Shown here: in pieces, positions 24,594 through 33,534 of the stretch
How positions within the stretch are numbered: position 1 is the first letter of the stretch
Layout: every line of letters starts with the position of its first letter
Origin: Nitrobacter vulgaris
Lineage (GTDB): Bacteria > Pseudomonadota > Alphaproteobacteria > Rhizobiales > Xanthobacteraceae
DNA: 64,000 nucleotides
Reading direction: 5' to 3'
Assembly: GCF_031453995.1 (NCBI RefSeq)
Contig: NZ_JAVDPZ010000019.1
Coordinates: 10,454 to 74,453, forward strand
Made by a program: the position numbers and the translations under genes
Notes under the pieces: generated by a model
What the model saw: the letters and a program-made list of their open reading frames with translations, nothing else
Database searches by the model: none
Told to the model about the DNA's origin: nothing

Positions 24594-27116
24594 ATGGGAT
24601 CTGCAACCGCGAGTCGTTCCGGAGTCAACTCGTCCAGTCCGATCGCTCTCACGAACGTTCGCACCGGACTCGGTGCGGGTGCGATCGCCGCAGCCTTAAT
24701 CGAGAATTTGCACTGCCTTCTTGGAAAACTGCCACGATACGCGACACGGAACGACTGGTACATGTGCCTCGCTTACACCGTTCGCGATCGCATGATGGAG
24801 CGCTACGTAGCAACGTTAGAATCCATTACCGAAACGAATCCGGACGCCAAGGTCGTTGCATATCTTTCTGCGGAATTTCTGACCGGGCCGCATCTTGGAA
24901 ACAGCCTCGTCAATCTTGGTATTTGGCGAGCAGTAGAGGATGCGCTGTCGCGAGTGGGGCAGGGCGATTTATCGAGCCTTTTGGATCAAGAGGAGGAACC
25001 CGGGTTAGGAAATGGGGGTCTTGGCCGATTGGCCGCGTGTTACATGGACTCGCTCGCGACGCTCAACGTTCCTGCGATCGGCTATGGCATTCGCTACGAG
25101 TTCGGGATCTTCGATCAAGCGATCCGTGACGGCTGGCAGATCGAACTGACGGACAAGTGGCTACGCTTTGGTAATCCCTGGGAGATCATTCGCTCCGAGA
25201 TCGCGTTCGATGTGAAGCTTGGCGGGCGCACGGAGCGCTATCGCGACGAGGTCGGATCCTGGCGCGTACGCTGGATTCCTGAGAAAGTGGTCAAGGGCGT
25301 CGCCTACGACACGCCGGTCCCAGGCTATCGTGCGCCCACCACAAATCTGCTGCGCTTATGGAAAGCCGAAGCTACGGAATCTTTTGATTTTGAAGCATTC
25401 AACGTCGGCGACTATTACCGGGCGGTTGACGAGAAGATTGCATCGGAAACCATCACCAAGATTCTATATCCGAATGACGAGCCCGAATCCGGGAAGCAGC
25501 TGCGGCTGGCGCAGCAGTTCTTCTTTGTGTCTTGTTCGCTCCAGGACATGATCCGATTGCTCATCTTGCGCGGCAAGCCGCTCCACGAGTTCCACTTATA
25601 CTGGGCCGCGCAGTTGAATGATACGCATCCCTCTATCGCCGTCGCCGAGTTGATGCGGCTCCTTGTGGACGAACACGCGATGGAATGGGATCAGGCCTGG
25701 GCGATCACCCAGCAGACCTGCGGCTACACGAACCACACGCTTCTTTCCGAAGCGCTTGAGCGATGGCCGCTACCGTTGTTTGCCCGACTGCTGCCGCGCC
25801 ATTTGGAGATCATTTACGAGATCAATCGTCGTTTCCTGGACGATATTCGGCTGCGTTATCCGAGCGATGATCAGCTCCTCCGGCGGCTCTCGCTGATCGA
25901 CGAGACGGGAGGAAAGTATATACGCATGGCGCATCTCGCCAGCGTAGGCAGCCACGCGATCAACGGTGTCGCGGCCCTCCATACCGAACTTCTGAAGCAG
26001 ACGGTGCTGAGCGACTTCTACAGAGTGGCGCCGGAAAAATTTTTCAATGTGACTAATGGTGTGACGCCGCGCCGCTGGATCGCTCTGAGCAACCCGAACC
26101 TGAGCGCTCTGATCACCCGGAAGATTGGTGACCGATGGTTAGCAGATTTGGAGAAGGAGCTCGAACACCTCGAGCCGTTAGCTGTAGACGCCGACTTCCA
26201 GAAAGATTGGCAAGCCGTTAAGGCCGATAACAAACGTGTGCTGGCGGCTCTCATCAAGGAACGAACCGGCGTCATCGTTGATCCGCGCTCGCTCTTCGAC
26301 ATTCAGGTCAAGCGGCTGCACGAGTACAAGCGTCAGCACCTGAACGTTTTGTACCTGATCACTCTTTTCAACAGACTAAGGCGTGCTACCAGCGCCGCGG
26401 AAATTCCCCGAACGGTCATCTTTGGCGGCAAGGCTGCTCCCGGATACCGCATGGCCAAGCTCATCATCAAGCTGATTAACTCAGTCGCGACAGCCATCGA
26501 TCAGGACCCGGTCGTCTCTCAGGTTCTCAAGGTGGTGTTCCTGCCGGACTTCAACGTCAAAAACAGTCACCGCGTATACCCCGCCGCGGATCTGTCGGAG
26601 CAGATCTCCACGGCAGGCAAGGAGGCGTCTGGCACAGGCAATATGAAATTCGCCATGAACGGGGCATTGACAATTGGCACCCTGGACGGCGCCAACGTCG
26701 AGATCCGCGACGCCGTGGGTCCCGAGAATTTCTTCCTGTTCGGTCTGACGGCCGCAGAGGTCGAGCGATTGAAGGCTGGGGGCTACGCGCCGCGCGAATT
26801 CTACGAGTCAAATCCGGAGCTGCGCGAAGCGATCGATCTCATCAGTTCGGGGTTCTTTTCGAACGGTGATCGCGCACTCTTCCAGCCCCTCGTCGAATCG
26901 CTGATCACCCGCGACGACTACATGCTGCTAGCCGACTATCAGGCCTACGTGGAATGCCAACAAAGCGTCAGTCGAGCGTACTCCGATCAGAGCGCATGGA
27001 CGCGCATGTCCATTCTGAACTGCGCGCGAGTCGGTCGCTTCTCATCCGACCGCTCGATCCGGGAGTACTGCCGCGACATCTGGAACGTTAGGCCAATTGT
27101 TCCTGACGAGAGATGA
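24594..27116 (+). CDS. glgP: Glycogen phosphorylase
   Basis: 840 residues from MGSATASRSGVN, with GGAGGA 7 bp before this ATG. Releases glucose-1-phosphate from alpha-1,4-glucan ends using PLP. Features: YLSAEFLTGPHLGNSLVNLG, GLGNGGLGRLAACYMDSLAT, VTNGVTPRRWIALSNP, IQVKRLHEYKRQHLNVLY and the PLP-lysine signature EASGTGNMKFAMNG. The reading frame upstream is open into the GH65 remnant, so a chimeric product from an upstream start is conceivable, but the internal start looks normal. Its stop overlaps glgX (ATGA). Confidence 0.95.
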   Translation: MGSATASRSGVNSSSPIALTNVRTGLGAGAIAAALIENLHCLLGKLPRYATRNDWYMCLAYTVRDRMMERYVATLESITETNPDAKVVAYLSAEFLTGPHLGNSLVNLGIWRAVEDALSRVGQGDLSSLLDQEEEPGLGNGGLGRLAACYMDSLATLNVPAIGYGIRYEFGIFDQAIRDGWQIELTDKWLRFGNPWEIIRSEIAFDVKLGGRTERYRDEVGSWRVRWIPEKVVKGVAYDTPVPGYRAPTTNLLRLWKAEATESFDFEAFNVGDYYRAVDEKIASETITKILYPNDEPESGKQLRLAQQFFFVSCSLQDMIRLLILRGKPLHEFHLYWAAQLNDTHPSIAVAELMRLLVDEHAMEWDQAWAITQQTCGYTNHTLLSEALERWPLPLFARLLPRHLEIIYEINRRFLDDIRLRYPSDDQLLRRLSLIDETGGKYIRMAHLASVGSHAINGVAALHTELLKQTVLSDFYRVAPEKFFNVTNGVTPRRWIALSNPNLSALITRKIGDRWLADLEKELEHLEPLAVDADFQKDWQAVKADNKRVLAALIKERTGVIVDPRSLFDIQVKRLHEYKRQHLNVLYLITLFNRLRRATSAAEIPRTVIFGGKAAPGYRMAKLIIKLINSVATAIDQDPVVSQVLKVVFLPDFNVKNSHRVYPAADLSEQISTAGKEASGTGNMKFAMNGALTIGTLDGANVEIRDAVGPENFFLFGLTAAEVERLKAGGYAPREFYESNPELREAIDLISSGFFSNGDRALFQPLVESLITRDDYMLLADYQAYVECQQSVSRAYSDQSAWTRMSILNCARVGRFSSDRSIREYCRDIWNVRPIVPDER

Positions 27117-27452
27117 GCAGGATGCGGACGATGAGCGCCGGTGATGTCACATCGGGTACGAGCGCTCCTCTCGGTGCGACGGTTCTTCCGGGCGGCGTTA
27201 ATTTCAGCATATTCTCGAAGCATGCTGTCATGCTCGAGTTGCTTCTGTTTGATAGTGAGAATGCCGCCCAGCCGTCACGGATTATCCCCCTCGACGCCAT
27301 TAAACATCGCACGCACCTCGCTCGCTTCGCCCGATGATATATCCCCTTGGGAGAGCGCACCTGTCGTAAGGCCGGCGACGTATCTGGCGCAGCCACGGTC
27401 CATGGTCCTTCTGGCGCGGGCGCTCGAAGGAAGTGTTTCAGAAGTGGAATGA
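27113..27452 (+). pseudogene. glgX: Glycogen debranching enzyme with internal deletion
   Basis: The first ~65 codons are a GlgX N-terminus (SAPLGATVLPGGVNFSIFSK then HAVMLELLLFDSENAAQPSR). Near 27320 the sequence jumps, in another frame, to a GlgX-like C-terminus: SPDDISPWESAPVVRPATYL then AQPRSMVLLARAL, stop at 27452. About 550 codons including the whole catalytic barrel are gone. The ATG overlaps the glgP stop, so it was originally coupled to it. Confidence 0.7.
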
Positions 27453-27559
27453 TGTCAATGACGATTTGGCTATCGCTGGGACGCTCTGCGAGACCGGAGC
27501 CTGTTAACGCGCGTGGCAACCTGCCGCGCGGAACTGTTCGATGACCCGGCTCACAAGGT

Positions 27560-27740
27560 CTTTGCTGGCGGGCGGGGTGTTGTGCAGCTTGTAGTCGAGC
27601 CCCGTCGTAAATTACGAACGTCGATGGAACTGAGCCAATCGCCAGGCTGAAAATCGTTCCAGCAATTTCCGGCCTTGGCTTCCTTTTTCCGGGCTGCACC
27701 TGCCTTCATGGTGAATCTCCCACAGGCCCTCGACAGATAA
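27560..27740 (-). pseudogene. Short degraded ORF, possibly formate acetyltransferase start
   Basis: The minus strand reads MKAGAARKKEAKAGNCW then NDFQPGDWLSSIDVRN, similar to the first residues of pyruvate formate-lyases (F-x-P-G-x-W-x-x-S-I-D-V-R). After a frame change it reads TGLDYKLHNTPPASKDLVSR and soon stops; that part I do not recognise. A FixK-type box at 27799 lies just upstream on this strand, which fits an anaerobic enzyme. Weak call. Confidence 0.3.
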
Positions 27741-27798
27741 GGTAGCTGCCATGGTGACAATTCCGCGGGAACCGTGACAAGCGCCAGCACCTCCAGCC

Positions 27799-27812
27799 TT
27801 GATTCAAATCAA
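27799..27812. promoter_or_regulatory. FixK/FNR-type box
   Basis: TTGATTCAAATCAA fits TTGAT-N4-ATCAA. It lies between the degraded ORF at 27560-27740 and the ackA remnant, both on the minus strand, so it may be a relic promoter of this fermentative cluster. Confidence 0.55.
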
Positions 27813-27870
27813 CGACGATCAGGTCTTTCTTGCGCTTCAAGGAAAGCGTTGGTGTCGCGGAGTTCTGGTA

Positions 27871-28304
27871 TCACGACACATTGTTATGTCTGGCATTCGG
27901 CGATGGCCTCTCCATCAACAGTGACAGGGTGTGCTGGGCGATCATCGCCGTGAATCCCATCGTGCTCTCGATGCTGCGTCCACCCTTTAACGCGCACATC
28001 GAGGCTCCACTACCGAGATGGACAACGATTGCCCGCCCGTTGGCGATCTCGGGCGCGACGTGCGGCAAAGTCTTCGCGATATACTCATATGAGAGACCGT
28101 GAAATCCGTAACGCCGCACACCCTCGGCATAGACGCGGTCAGCCAAGGTTCGTTGTCGGAACCGCTCGCCCGCAGGCGAGGACGACTGCTAATGCCATCG
28201 ATCTGGCCCTTGATCTGGCGTTGCAGATCTCCCTCTCCCTCGACCGAAAAGATCTGGAACTTGACGCTTGAGGAGCCTGCATTGACGACGAGGATAGTAT
28301 CCAT
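27871..28304 (-). pseudogene. ackA: Acetate kinase remnant
   Basis: ATG 28304 opens MDTILVVNAGSSSVKFQIFS, the acetate kinase N-terminus with its first phosphate-binding motif. After about 40 codons the family match is lost. A different frame then gives RRYGFHGLSYEYIAKTLPHV, VVHLGSGASMCALKGGRSIE and STMGFTA, followed by unrelated residues. About 120 internal codons and the whole C-terminal half are missing, so the enzyme that turns acetyl-phosphate into acetate plus ATP cannot be made from this copy. Confidence 0.8.
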
Positions 28305-28641
28305 AGCGATCACGCGGAAACTGTTGGAGCCCGTTGATGCCTTGCATTCGCGTAGAGAGCCGCGACCGCGCAGGAGGCCATCCGAGCGCGCGCCGAGTCT
28401 GCACGAGACGTCAAGAATCTGTCTCGATCCATCTGACCGTAACGGATTGATTTCGGGCGACGCCTCGGCTCTCCACTTTTGAAGTCAGCTAGGTCCGGAG
28501 CGTTCGGCCTCGATTTCTTGAAAATGATTTGCTTGCGCTTTGGAGGAAAGCTTCAGCGCGCAGCGGTCATCTCGAAGCATTAGCTCCGATTTGTCTAGAT
28601 GAAATGCATGGTTTCGGCGGACAGCAGAGAGCGCAGTAGGG
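28305..28641. other. Intergenic, nothing recognised
   Basis: Between the ackA remnant and tex. Short Arg/Ser-rich frames only; no repeat or RNA gene. Confidence 0.4.
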
Positions 28642-30975
28642 TTATTTAGTCTTACCGTTTCCGCTCTTCTCGTTAGCGCGCCTCAGAGCTTCAGCAAGCG
28701 CTCCGCCGCCGGATTGCTGATGCGGCTTGCTCGGTGTCGACGTCATCCGCCGGCTTTTGTCTTTTGGGGTGCCTTGCGCTGGCCGCTCGCTCATGCCGCC
28801 GGGCTCATCATCGAGGCGGAGAGTCAATGCGATCCGTTTACGGGCGACATCTACCTCCAGCACCTTCACCCTGACGACGTCACCTGATTTGACGACATCG
28901 CGCGGGTCTTTGATGAAAGACTTCGACATCGCCGAAATGTGTATCAGCCCATCTTGATGGACGCCGATGTCGACGAAGGCGCCGAAGGCGGCCACGTTGG
29001 TTACGGCGCCTTCGAGGATCATGCCCGGTTTGACATCCTTGAGCGTCTCGATTCCCTCTTTGAAGACCGCGGCCTTAAACGCCGGCCGAGGATCGCGGCC
29101 GGGTTTTTCGAGCTCGCGGAGGATGTCGACCACGGTCGGCAGACCGAAGGTGTCATCAACGAAACTCTGCGGCTTGATCTGGCGGAGGATATCCGTGTTT
29201 CCGATGAGCGCCTTGATGTTGCTTTTGGTGGCAGCAAGAATCTTGCGTACGACGGGGTAGGCCTCCGGGTGGACTCCCGAGGCATCGAGCGGATCATCGC
29301 CACCAGTGATCCGCAGGAAGCCGGCGCATTGTTCGAACGCTTTCGGCCCCAGTCGAGGCACCTGCTTTAGCCCTTTACGTGCCTTGAACGGCCCGTTGTT
29401 ATCACGGTATTGGACAATGGCTTGCGCCAACCCTGCGCCGATTCCTGATACGCGTGCGAGGAGCGGTGCAGACGCCGTGTTGGCATCGACTCCGACCGCG
29501 TTAACACAATCCTCGACCACCGCATCAAGGGAGCGAGCCAGTTTACTCTCGCCAAGATCATGCTGATATTGGCCCACGCCGATCGCCTTCGGATCGATCT
29601 TGACCAGCTCGGCCAATGGATCCTGTAGCCGCCGCGCAATCGATACCGCCCCGCGTAGCGTGACGTCGAGGTCGGGCAATTCCTCTGACGCAAAAGCCGA
29701 CGCTGAATAAACCGATGCGCCGGCTTCCGACACCACGATCTTCGACATCTTCATATCGGGTAGGGATTTTACCAGATCCGTAGCGAGCCTGTCGGTCTCG
29801 CGCGACGCCGTACCGTTGCCGATCGCGATCAAGTCAACGCCATGTTGAACGGCGAGCTTGCCGAGCGTGGCGAGTGCCGCATCCCATTGCCGCTGAGGCT
29901 CGTGCGGATAGACCGCCGTGGTGGCCACCACCTTGCCCGTCACATCGACAATAGCGACCTTGACTCCGGAGCGGAATCCGGGGTCGAGCCCCATGGTAAC
30001 GCGTGCGCCCGCTGGCGCCGCGAGCAACAGGTCGCGTAAATTCGACGCGAACACACGTACCGCCTCGTGTTCGGCTGTGTTCCAAAGCCGCATCCGCAAA
30101 TCGATATTGAGATGAACCTGAATCTTGGTCCGCCAGGCCCAGCGCACCGTTTCTATTAGCCATTGGTCGCCGGGCCGTCCACGATCGGAAATCGCGAAAC
30201 GCTGCATGATCTTCAATTCGTAGGTACTGACCGCAGCTGGCGTAGCCGTAGCTGGTTCGGGCAATATCTGAAGGTCGAGAATATCCTCCTTCTCACCGCG
30301 AAACATTGCAAGGATGCGATGTGACGGCAGCTTGGTGAGCGGCTCGCTGAATTCGAAATAGTCCTTGAATTTTCCGCCCTCGGTCTTCTTGCCGCTCCGC
30401 ACGGCGGATGACATCAGGCCGTTCGACCACATCCTTTCCCGCAATACGCCAATCAAGTCGGCATCTTCCGCGAAACGTTCCACCAAAATGGCGCGGGCGC
30501 CGTCCAGCGCAGCCGCGACATCGGCGATCGAGTTGTCGACGTTTACGAACGGCTCTGCTACCGTCTTCGGATCATTCTGCGGTTCCGCCAACAGCAATTG
30601 AGCCAGCGGCTCCAGTCCGCGCTCTCTGGCGATCTCAGCCTTGGTGCGGCGCTTCGGCTTGAACGGAAGGTAAATGTCTTCCAGACGCCCCTTGCTATCG
30701 GCAGCGAGAATTGCTGCTTCCAATATGGCGTCGAGCTTTCCCTGTTCGCGAACCGAATTGAGAATCGCGGCACGACGGTCTTCGAGTTCACGCAGATAAT
30801 TCAAACGCTCTTCGAGTGCCCGCAATTGAGCATCATCCAGGGAACCCGTGATTTCCTTCCGGTAACGAGCAATGAAAGGAACGGTTGCGCCCCCATCGAG
30901 CAACGCAACCGTCGCTTCAACTTGCTGCTCGTGAACGCCGAGCTCGTCCGCGATCCGTCGATTGATGTTTGCCAC
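28642..30975 (-). CDS. tex: Tex family RNA-binding transcription accessory protein
   Basis: 777 residues. Order of domains: N-terminal helical part (RIADELGVHEQQVEATVALL, FIARYRKEITGSLDDAQL), YqgF/RNase H-like fold (GLDPGFRSGVKVAIVDVTGK), helix-hairpin-helix pair (KIDPKAIGVGQYQHDLGESK; SGIGAGLAQAIVQYRDNNGP) and an S1 RNA-binding domain (GMILEGAVTNVAAFGAFVDI, GVHQDGLIHISAMS). The last 60 residues are a basic, Ser/Pro-rich tail. Intact housekeeping gene; acts on RNA/transcription in the cytoplasm. It marks a conserved stretch between two decayed ones. Confidence 0.95.
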   Translation of the reverse strand: MANINRRIADELGVHEQQVEATVALLDGGATVPFIARYRKEITGSLDDAQLRALEERLNYLRELEDRRAAILNSVREQGKLDAILEAAILAADSKGRLEDIYLPFKPKRRTKAEIARERGLEPLAQLLLAEPQNDPKTVAEPFVNVDNSIADVAAALDGARAILVERFAEDADLIGVLRERMWSNGLMSSAVRSGKKTEGGKFKDYFEFSEPLTKLPSHRILAMFRGEKEDILDLQILPEPATATPAAVSTYELKIMQRFAISDRGRPGDQWLIETVRWAWRTKIQVHLNIDLRMRLWNTAEHEAVRVFASNLRDLLLAAPAGARVTMGLDPGFRSGVKVAIVDVTGKVVATTAVYPHEPQRQWDAALATLGKLAVQHGVDLIAIGNGTASRETDRLATDLVKSLPDMKMSKIVVSEAGASVYSASAFASEELPDLDVTLRGAVSIARRLQDPLAELVKIDPKAIGVGQYQHDLGESKLARSLDAVVEDCVNAVGVDANTASAPLLARVSGIGAGLAQAIVQYRDNNGPFKARKGLKQVPRLGPKAFEQCAGFLRITGGDDPLDASGVHPEAYPVVRKILAATKSNIKALIGNTDILRQIKPQSFVDDTFGLPTVVDILRELEKPGRDPRPAFKAAVFKEGIETLKDVKPGMILEGAVTNVAAFGAFVDIGVHQDGLIHISAMSKSFIKDPRDVVKSGDVVRVKVLEVDVARKRIALTLRLDDEPGGMSERPAQGTPKDKSRRMTSTPSKPHQQSGGGALAEALRRANEKSGNGKTK

Positions 30976-31166
30976 GCGCCATCATCCTGAACCATCGCGA
31001 CGAATAAAAATGTCTCGCCGCGAAATGACGCTTATGAACTACCGTCGACTGACTGATCAACCTCTTGGAACAAACAAATTAGTCTGGGGACGAACTTCGA
31101 TCGCAATGATGGGCGTGGCCACAATTTCAGTGCGAATCCGATACGTCGAAATCCTAGCGAAGCGCA

Positions 31167-31421
31167 TTAGTCGTCGTCACAAACCTCCATCTTCTTCATG
31201 CCGGCCTCCGCTTCTGACCGGGTTTTGAAGACGCCGAGGCCGACGATAGTCGACGGGGTTGTCGGGATGTTCGTGGTGGTCGCTGGCCTCTTGTCCACGA
31301 TGGTGCACTTCTTCGTCGCGGCATCGCGGATGACGTAGTATTCCTCGTGATGGACCACCGTCTCGGCGAACGCCGGCGCGGCCGCAAACGCAATAAGCGC
31401 GCTCAGCGCGAGTCTCTTCAT
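31167..31421 (-). CDS. Small exported protein, EYYV family copy 3
   Basis: 84 residues. Signal peptide MKRLALSALIAFAAAPAFAE, then EEYYVIRDAATKKCTIVDKR, an insert PTTPSTIVG, and KTRSEAEAGMKKMEVCDDD. Clear relative of 8247 and 8538, 22 kb away, with the same two Cys. Followed upstream by other short ORFs in an arrangement like that at 8-9 kb. Confidence 0.72.
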   Translation of the reverse strand: MKRLALSALIAFAAAPAFAETVVHHEEYYVIRDAATKKCTIVDKRPATTTNIPTTPSTIVGLGVFKTRSEAEAGMKKMEVCDDD

Positions 31422-31473
31422 AGGAGCCGTTCTCCGTTTAAACAAGGCAGAACGCGTACCTCGTTGAGTCCGG

Positions 31474-31674
31474 CTAGTAAACCTCGAAATCCTGTGTCTG
31501 CGGCCCTTGCGTGCTTTCGCTGCGGGAGGCGGAGCACCAATACGACTGAGTCCCGAAGCCGAGCATCGGCCACGCGATGGCGCACGGCATGAGGAGGTCG
31601 AAGTACCGCGTCGTGAGGCGCACATCCTCGTCGTGGTCTATGAGGTCGCCGCGCAGCGGCCCCGGATAAGCCGA
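31474..31674 (-). CDS. Possible short ORF or remnant
   Basis: The frame reads GDLIDHDEDVRLTTRYFDLL, MPCAIAWPMLGFGTQSYWCS and a polar end. The amino-acid pattern is protein-like, with one hydrophobic stretch, but it has no ATG (only GTG within) and a stop just upstream, so it may be a truncated gene. Confidence 0.3.
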   Translation of the reverse strand, partial: SAYPGPLRGDLIDHDEDVRLTTRYFDLLMPCAIAWPMLGFGTQSYWCSASRSESTQGPQTQDFEVY

Positions 31675-31755
31675 CTAGGCTATGAAGGATACCGACTTGC
31701 ACGGCGCACGGAATCGTTGCTCGGATTGAAATGGACGGGCGGCAAACCCTCCGGC

Positions 31756-31881
31756 TCACTTTGAGACTAACACGCCCAGCCAAGACGGAGCGCCTTCCAA
31801 AGGACAAATAACGGGCATGGCCAGAAACGTCACCAGCGCAGAAACGGCAGTCGCCGCAGCGATCATTGATCCTTTCAACAT
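31756..31881 (-). CDS. 41-residue exported or TM peptide
   Basis: MLKGSMIAAATAVSALVTFL then AMPVICPLEGAPSWLGVLVS. GGAGAGATGTT precedes the ATG. One hydrophobic helix; unknown. Confidence 0.45.
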   Translation of the reverse strand: MLKGSMIAAATAVSALVTFLAMPVICPLEGAPSWLGVLVSK

Positions 31882-32098
31882 AACATCTCTCCGATCGAGA
31901 GGCTTACTATCGTGTCCCGTCTTTGACAAACCGACATGCGGGTATTTCTAAATCGACGCGCCGCCGTTTATCTCCTCGCAGAATGTCTCTAGCAGCCTTG
32001 TAACGAGAGGAGGCGACTATCACGCGCCCGTGTGCGGCCTTCCGGGAACGGTCACGGCCCGGTGAGGTTGCTATCCCGAACAGGCATGGAGCGCAGCC

Positions 32099-32290
32099 AT
32101 GGCATTCCCCAATAACGACGAGCCTCCCAGGGCAACAAGCGATGCGAAGCGCACCAAAGCCACCCGCTGGGCTATCGCGGGGGTGGTCATCCTGGTGCTG
32201 TTTGGCCTCCTGCTGATCTCCCCCGGCCACAACACGCACGATAAGTCCGCCGAGAATCCGCCGCACCCCGCAACGCAAGCACAGCCCTAG
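32099..32290 (+). CDS. 63-residue single-TM protein
   Basis: A polar basic N-terminus (NNDEPPRATSDAKRTKATRW), then one TM helix (AIAGVVILVLFGLLLIS) and a His/Pro/Thr-rich tail. GGAGCGCAGCC precedes the ATG. A terminator follows at 32316. Resembles the ORF at 9120 in size, topology and context. Confidence 0.6.
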   Translation: MAFPNNDEPPRATSDAKRTKATRWAIAGVVILVLFGLLLISPGHNTHDKSAENPPHPATQAQP

Positions 32291-32315
32291 GGATGAGCTG
32301 CGCCCCAAACGAAAT

Positions 32316-32341
32316 CCGCCAGCCCGTTAAGGAGCTGGCGG
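32316..32341 (+). terminator. Terminator hairpin
   Basis: CCGCCAGC (32316-32323) pairs with GCTGGCGG (32334-32341), loop 10 nt, 25 bp after the gene at 32099. No U-tract. Confidence 0.45.
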
Positions 32342-32398
32342 CGTGCACGACTAGGGTCGAGGGCCTTCGGGGGATGGCGGGGTCCCTAGCGCGCAATC

Positions 32399-32601
32399 CT
32401 ACGGCCAGATGTCGCTGCGGCCCGGCTTGGCGTACTTGATGTTCGCGTCGCCATGTTCGCGTCGCCGCTCTTCGCGATCTTTTCGTCCAGCTCCTTTCAC
32501 TTCTCCTCGGTGAGCTGCTCCTTGGTCTTGCCCGTCTTCTTCTTCGCATCGGCGTCGAGCGTTCCGCCCGAAATGCTGCCTACTCCCGTTGCGTCTGACA
32601 T
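32399..32601 (-). pseudogene. Small hydrophilic protein broken by a stop and a 14-bp duplication
   Basis: ATG 32601 (GGAG upstream) reads MSDATGVGSISGGTLDADAK then KKTGKTKEQLTEEK and hits TGA at 32497, where TGG (Trp) would be expected. The frame continues KELDEKIAKSGDAN. ATGTTCGCGTCGCC is then present twice in tandem (32439-32452, 32453-32466); with one copy the protein would end IKYAKPGRSDIWP at 32399. Two independent lesions in a small gene. Confidence 0.6.
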
Positions 32602-32736
32602 ACGCATTCTCCGATTTGCTATCGTTGCTTTTGAACCCCTGGTTGCAAATTTATGGGTCACAAGGCTGTGACCAGGTTGCATCCGACGCACTCAAGAAGG
32701 GCATGATCAGAGAGTTTAATTCTGGCTCTGCGACCC

Positions 32737-32871
32737 TCACCTAGGGCTCGTGTGAGTAACGCTGGATCTGGACTGCACTTGGCTGGTCCACTTCGCTACC
32801 ATCATGGCAAACGTGACGATCGCCCAAGCAGTGAACCCGAACAGGGCCGTAGCGATCAACTTCCTTCGCAT
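32737..32871 (-). CDS. 44-residue single-TM peptide
   Basis: MRRKLIATALFGFTAWAIVT then FAMMVAKWTSQVQSRSSVTH. One TM helix with a polar tail. Ribosome site weak. Unknown. Confidence 0.4.
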   Translation of the reverse strand: MRRKLIATALFGFTAWAIVTFAMMVAKWTSQVQSRSSVTHTSPR

Positions 32872-33089
32872 CGGGCGTTTCTCTTGATGCCGGTAACGTC
32901 TTCGGATCGTCAGAACCTAGCTCGGATTGTACCGCGAGAAAAGGGACGCGAAGCTACCGCTTCGCCTTCAGCCTCGCTTCGGAGACGAGGGTGGCTCGAC
33001 GGGCGCACGAGCCAGCCGCTCCGCCCTTAGACGCTCGCGATTTTGACATGCCAGTACCCGACGTGCCTTGGGGTCCAAGCTAGAAGCAT

Positions 33090-33534
33090 CTAGCTGTCCC
33101 GCTGTACCAACTCGACAGTGATGCCCTCGGGACCCTCAAAGAGCCGCAGCTTTCGGTTGACGTAGTTCATCTCGTCGCTGAGCACCGTCACGCTACTAGC
33201 CACGAGGTGTGCAGTGGTTGCCTCAAGGTCGTCGACGCGGAAGGCGAGATGATTGAAGCCTCGTCGTCGCAGGTTCGTTGGGTGCGCACCCGGATCGGCC
33301 CCTGGGGTGGGTTCAAACTGAAGAAGCTGAATCTCGAATTTGAGGATCGGCTCCTTCGAGAGCGGGGGTGATGTGCTGCGCCTTCATGTCCGGCATGCCC
33401 ATGTAGCGGGCAGGGAGTCCGCCGTCGATTATCGCGACGTGATCCTTTCTGAAGCCAAGAAGAGCGAAGAAGTCGATCGCCGGGCCAGCGTCTGCTACCG
33501 CAATCGCAATATGATCCGGATTGAGTATCATCAT
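33090..33534 (-). pseudogene. VOC (glyoxalase-fold) protein, frameshifted
   Basis: The first frame gives PDHIAIAVADAGPAIDFFAL, LGFRKDHVAIIDGGLPARYM and a false stop. After a shift near 33350 another frame gives LKFEIQLLQFEPTPGADPGA, FNHLAFRVDDLEATTAHLVA and FEGPEGITVELVQRDS to a stop at 33090. Together they make a complete two-module VOC domain with the usual metal ligands (His near each N-terminal strand, Glu near the end). One indel separates the halves. Confidence 0.7.

Noticed and set aside
27088..27699. 203-codon minus-strand ORF over the glgX remnant
   Set aside because: Overlaps glgP and glgX, which are recognised on the plus strand; the composition is that of a shadow frame.
32705..32725. 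AGAGTTTAATTCTGGCTC resembles the start of 16S rRNA
   Set aside because: Only about 18 bases match, with mismatches, and the following sequence shows no rRNA structure. Chance similarity.
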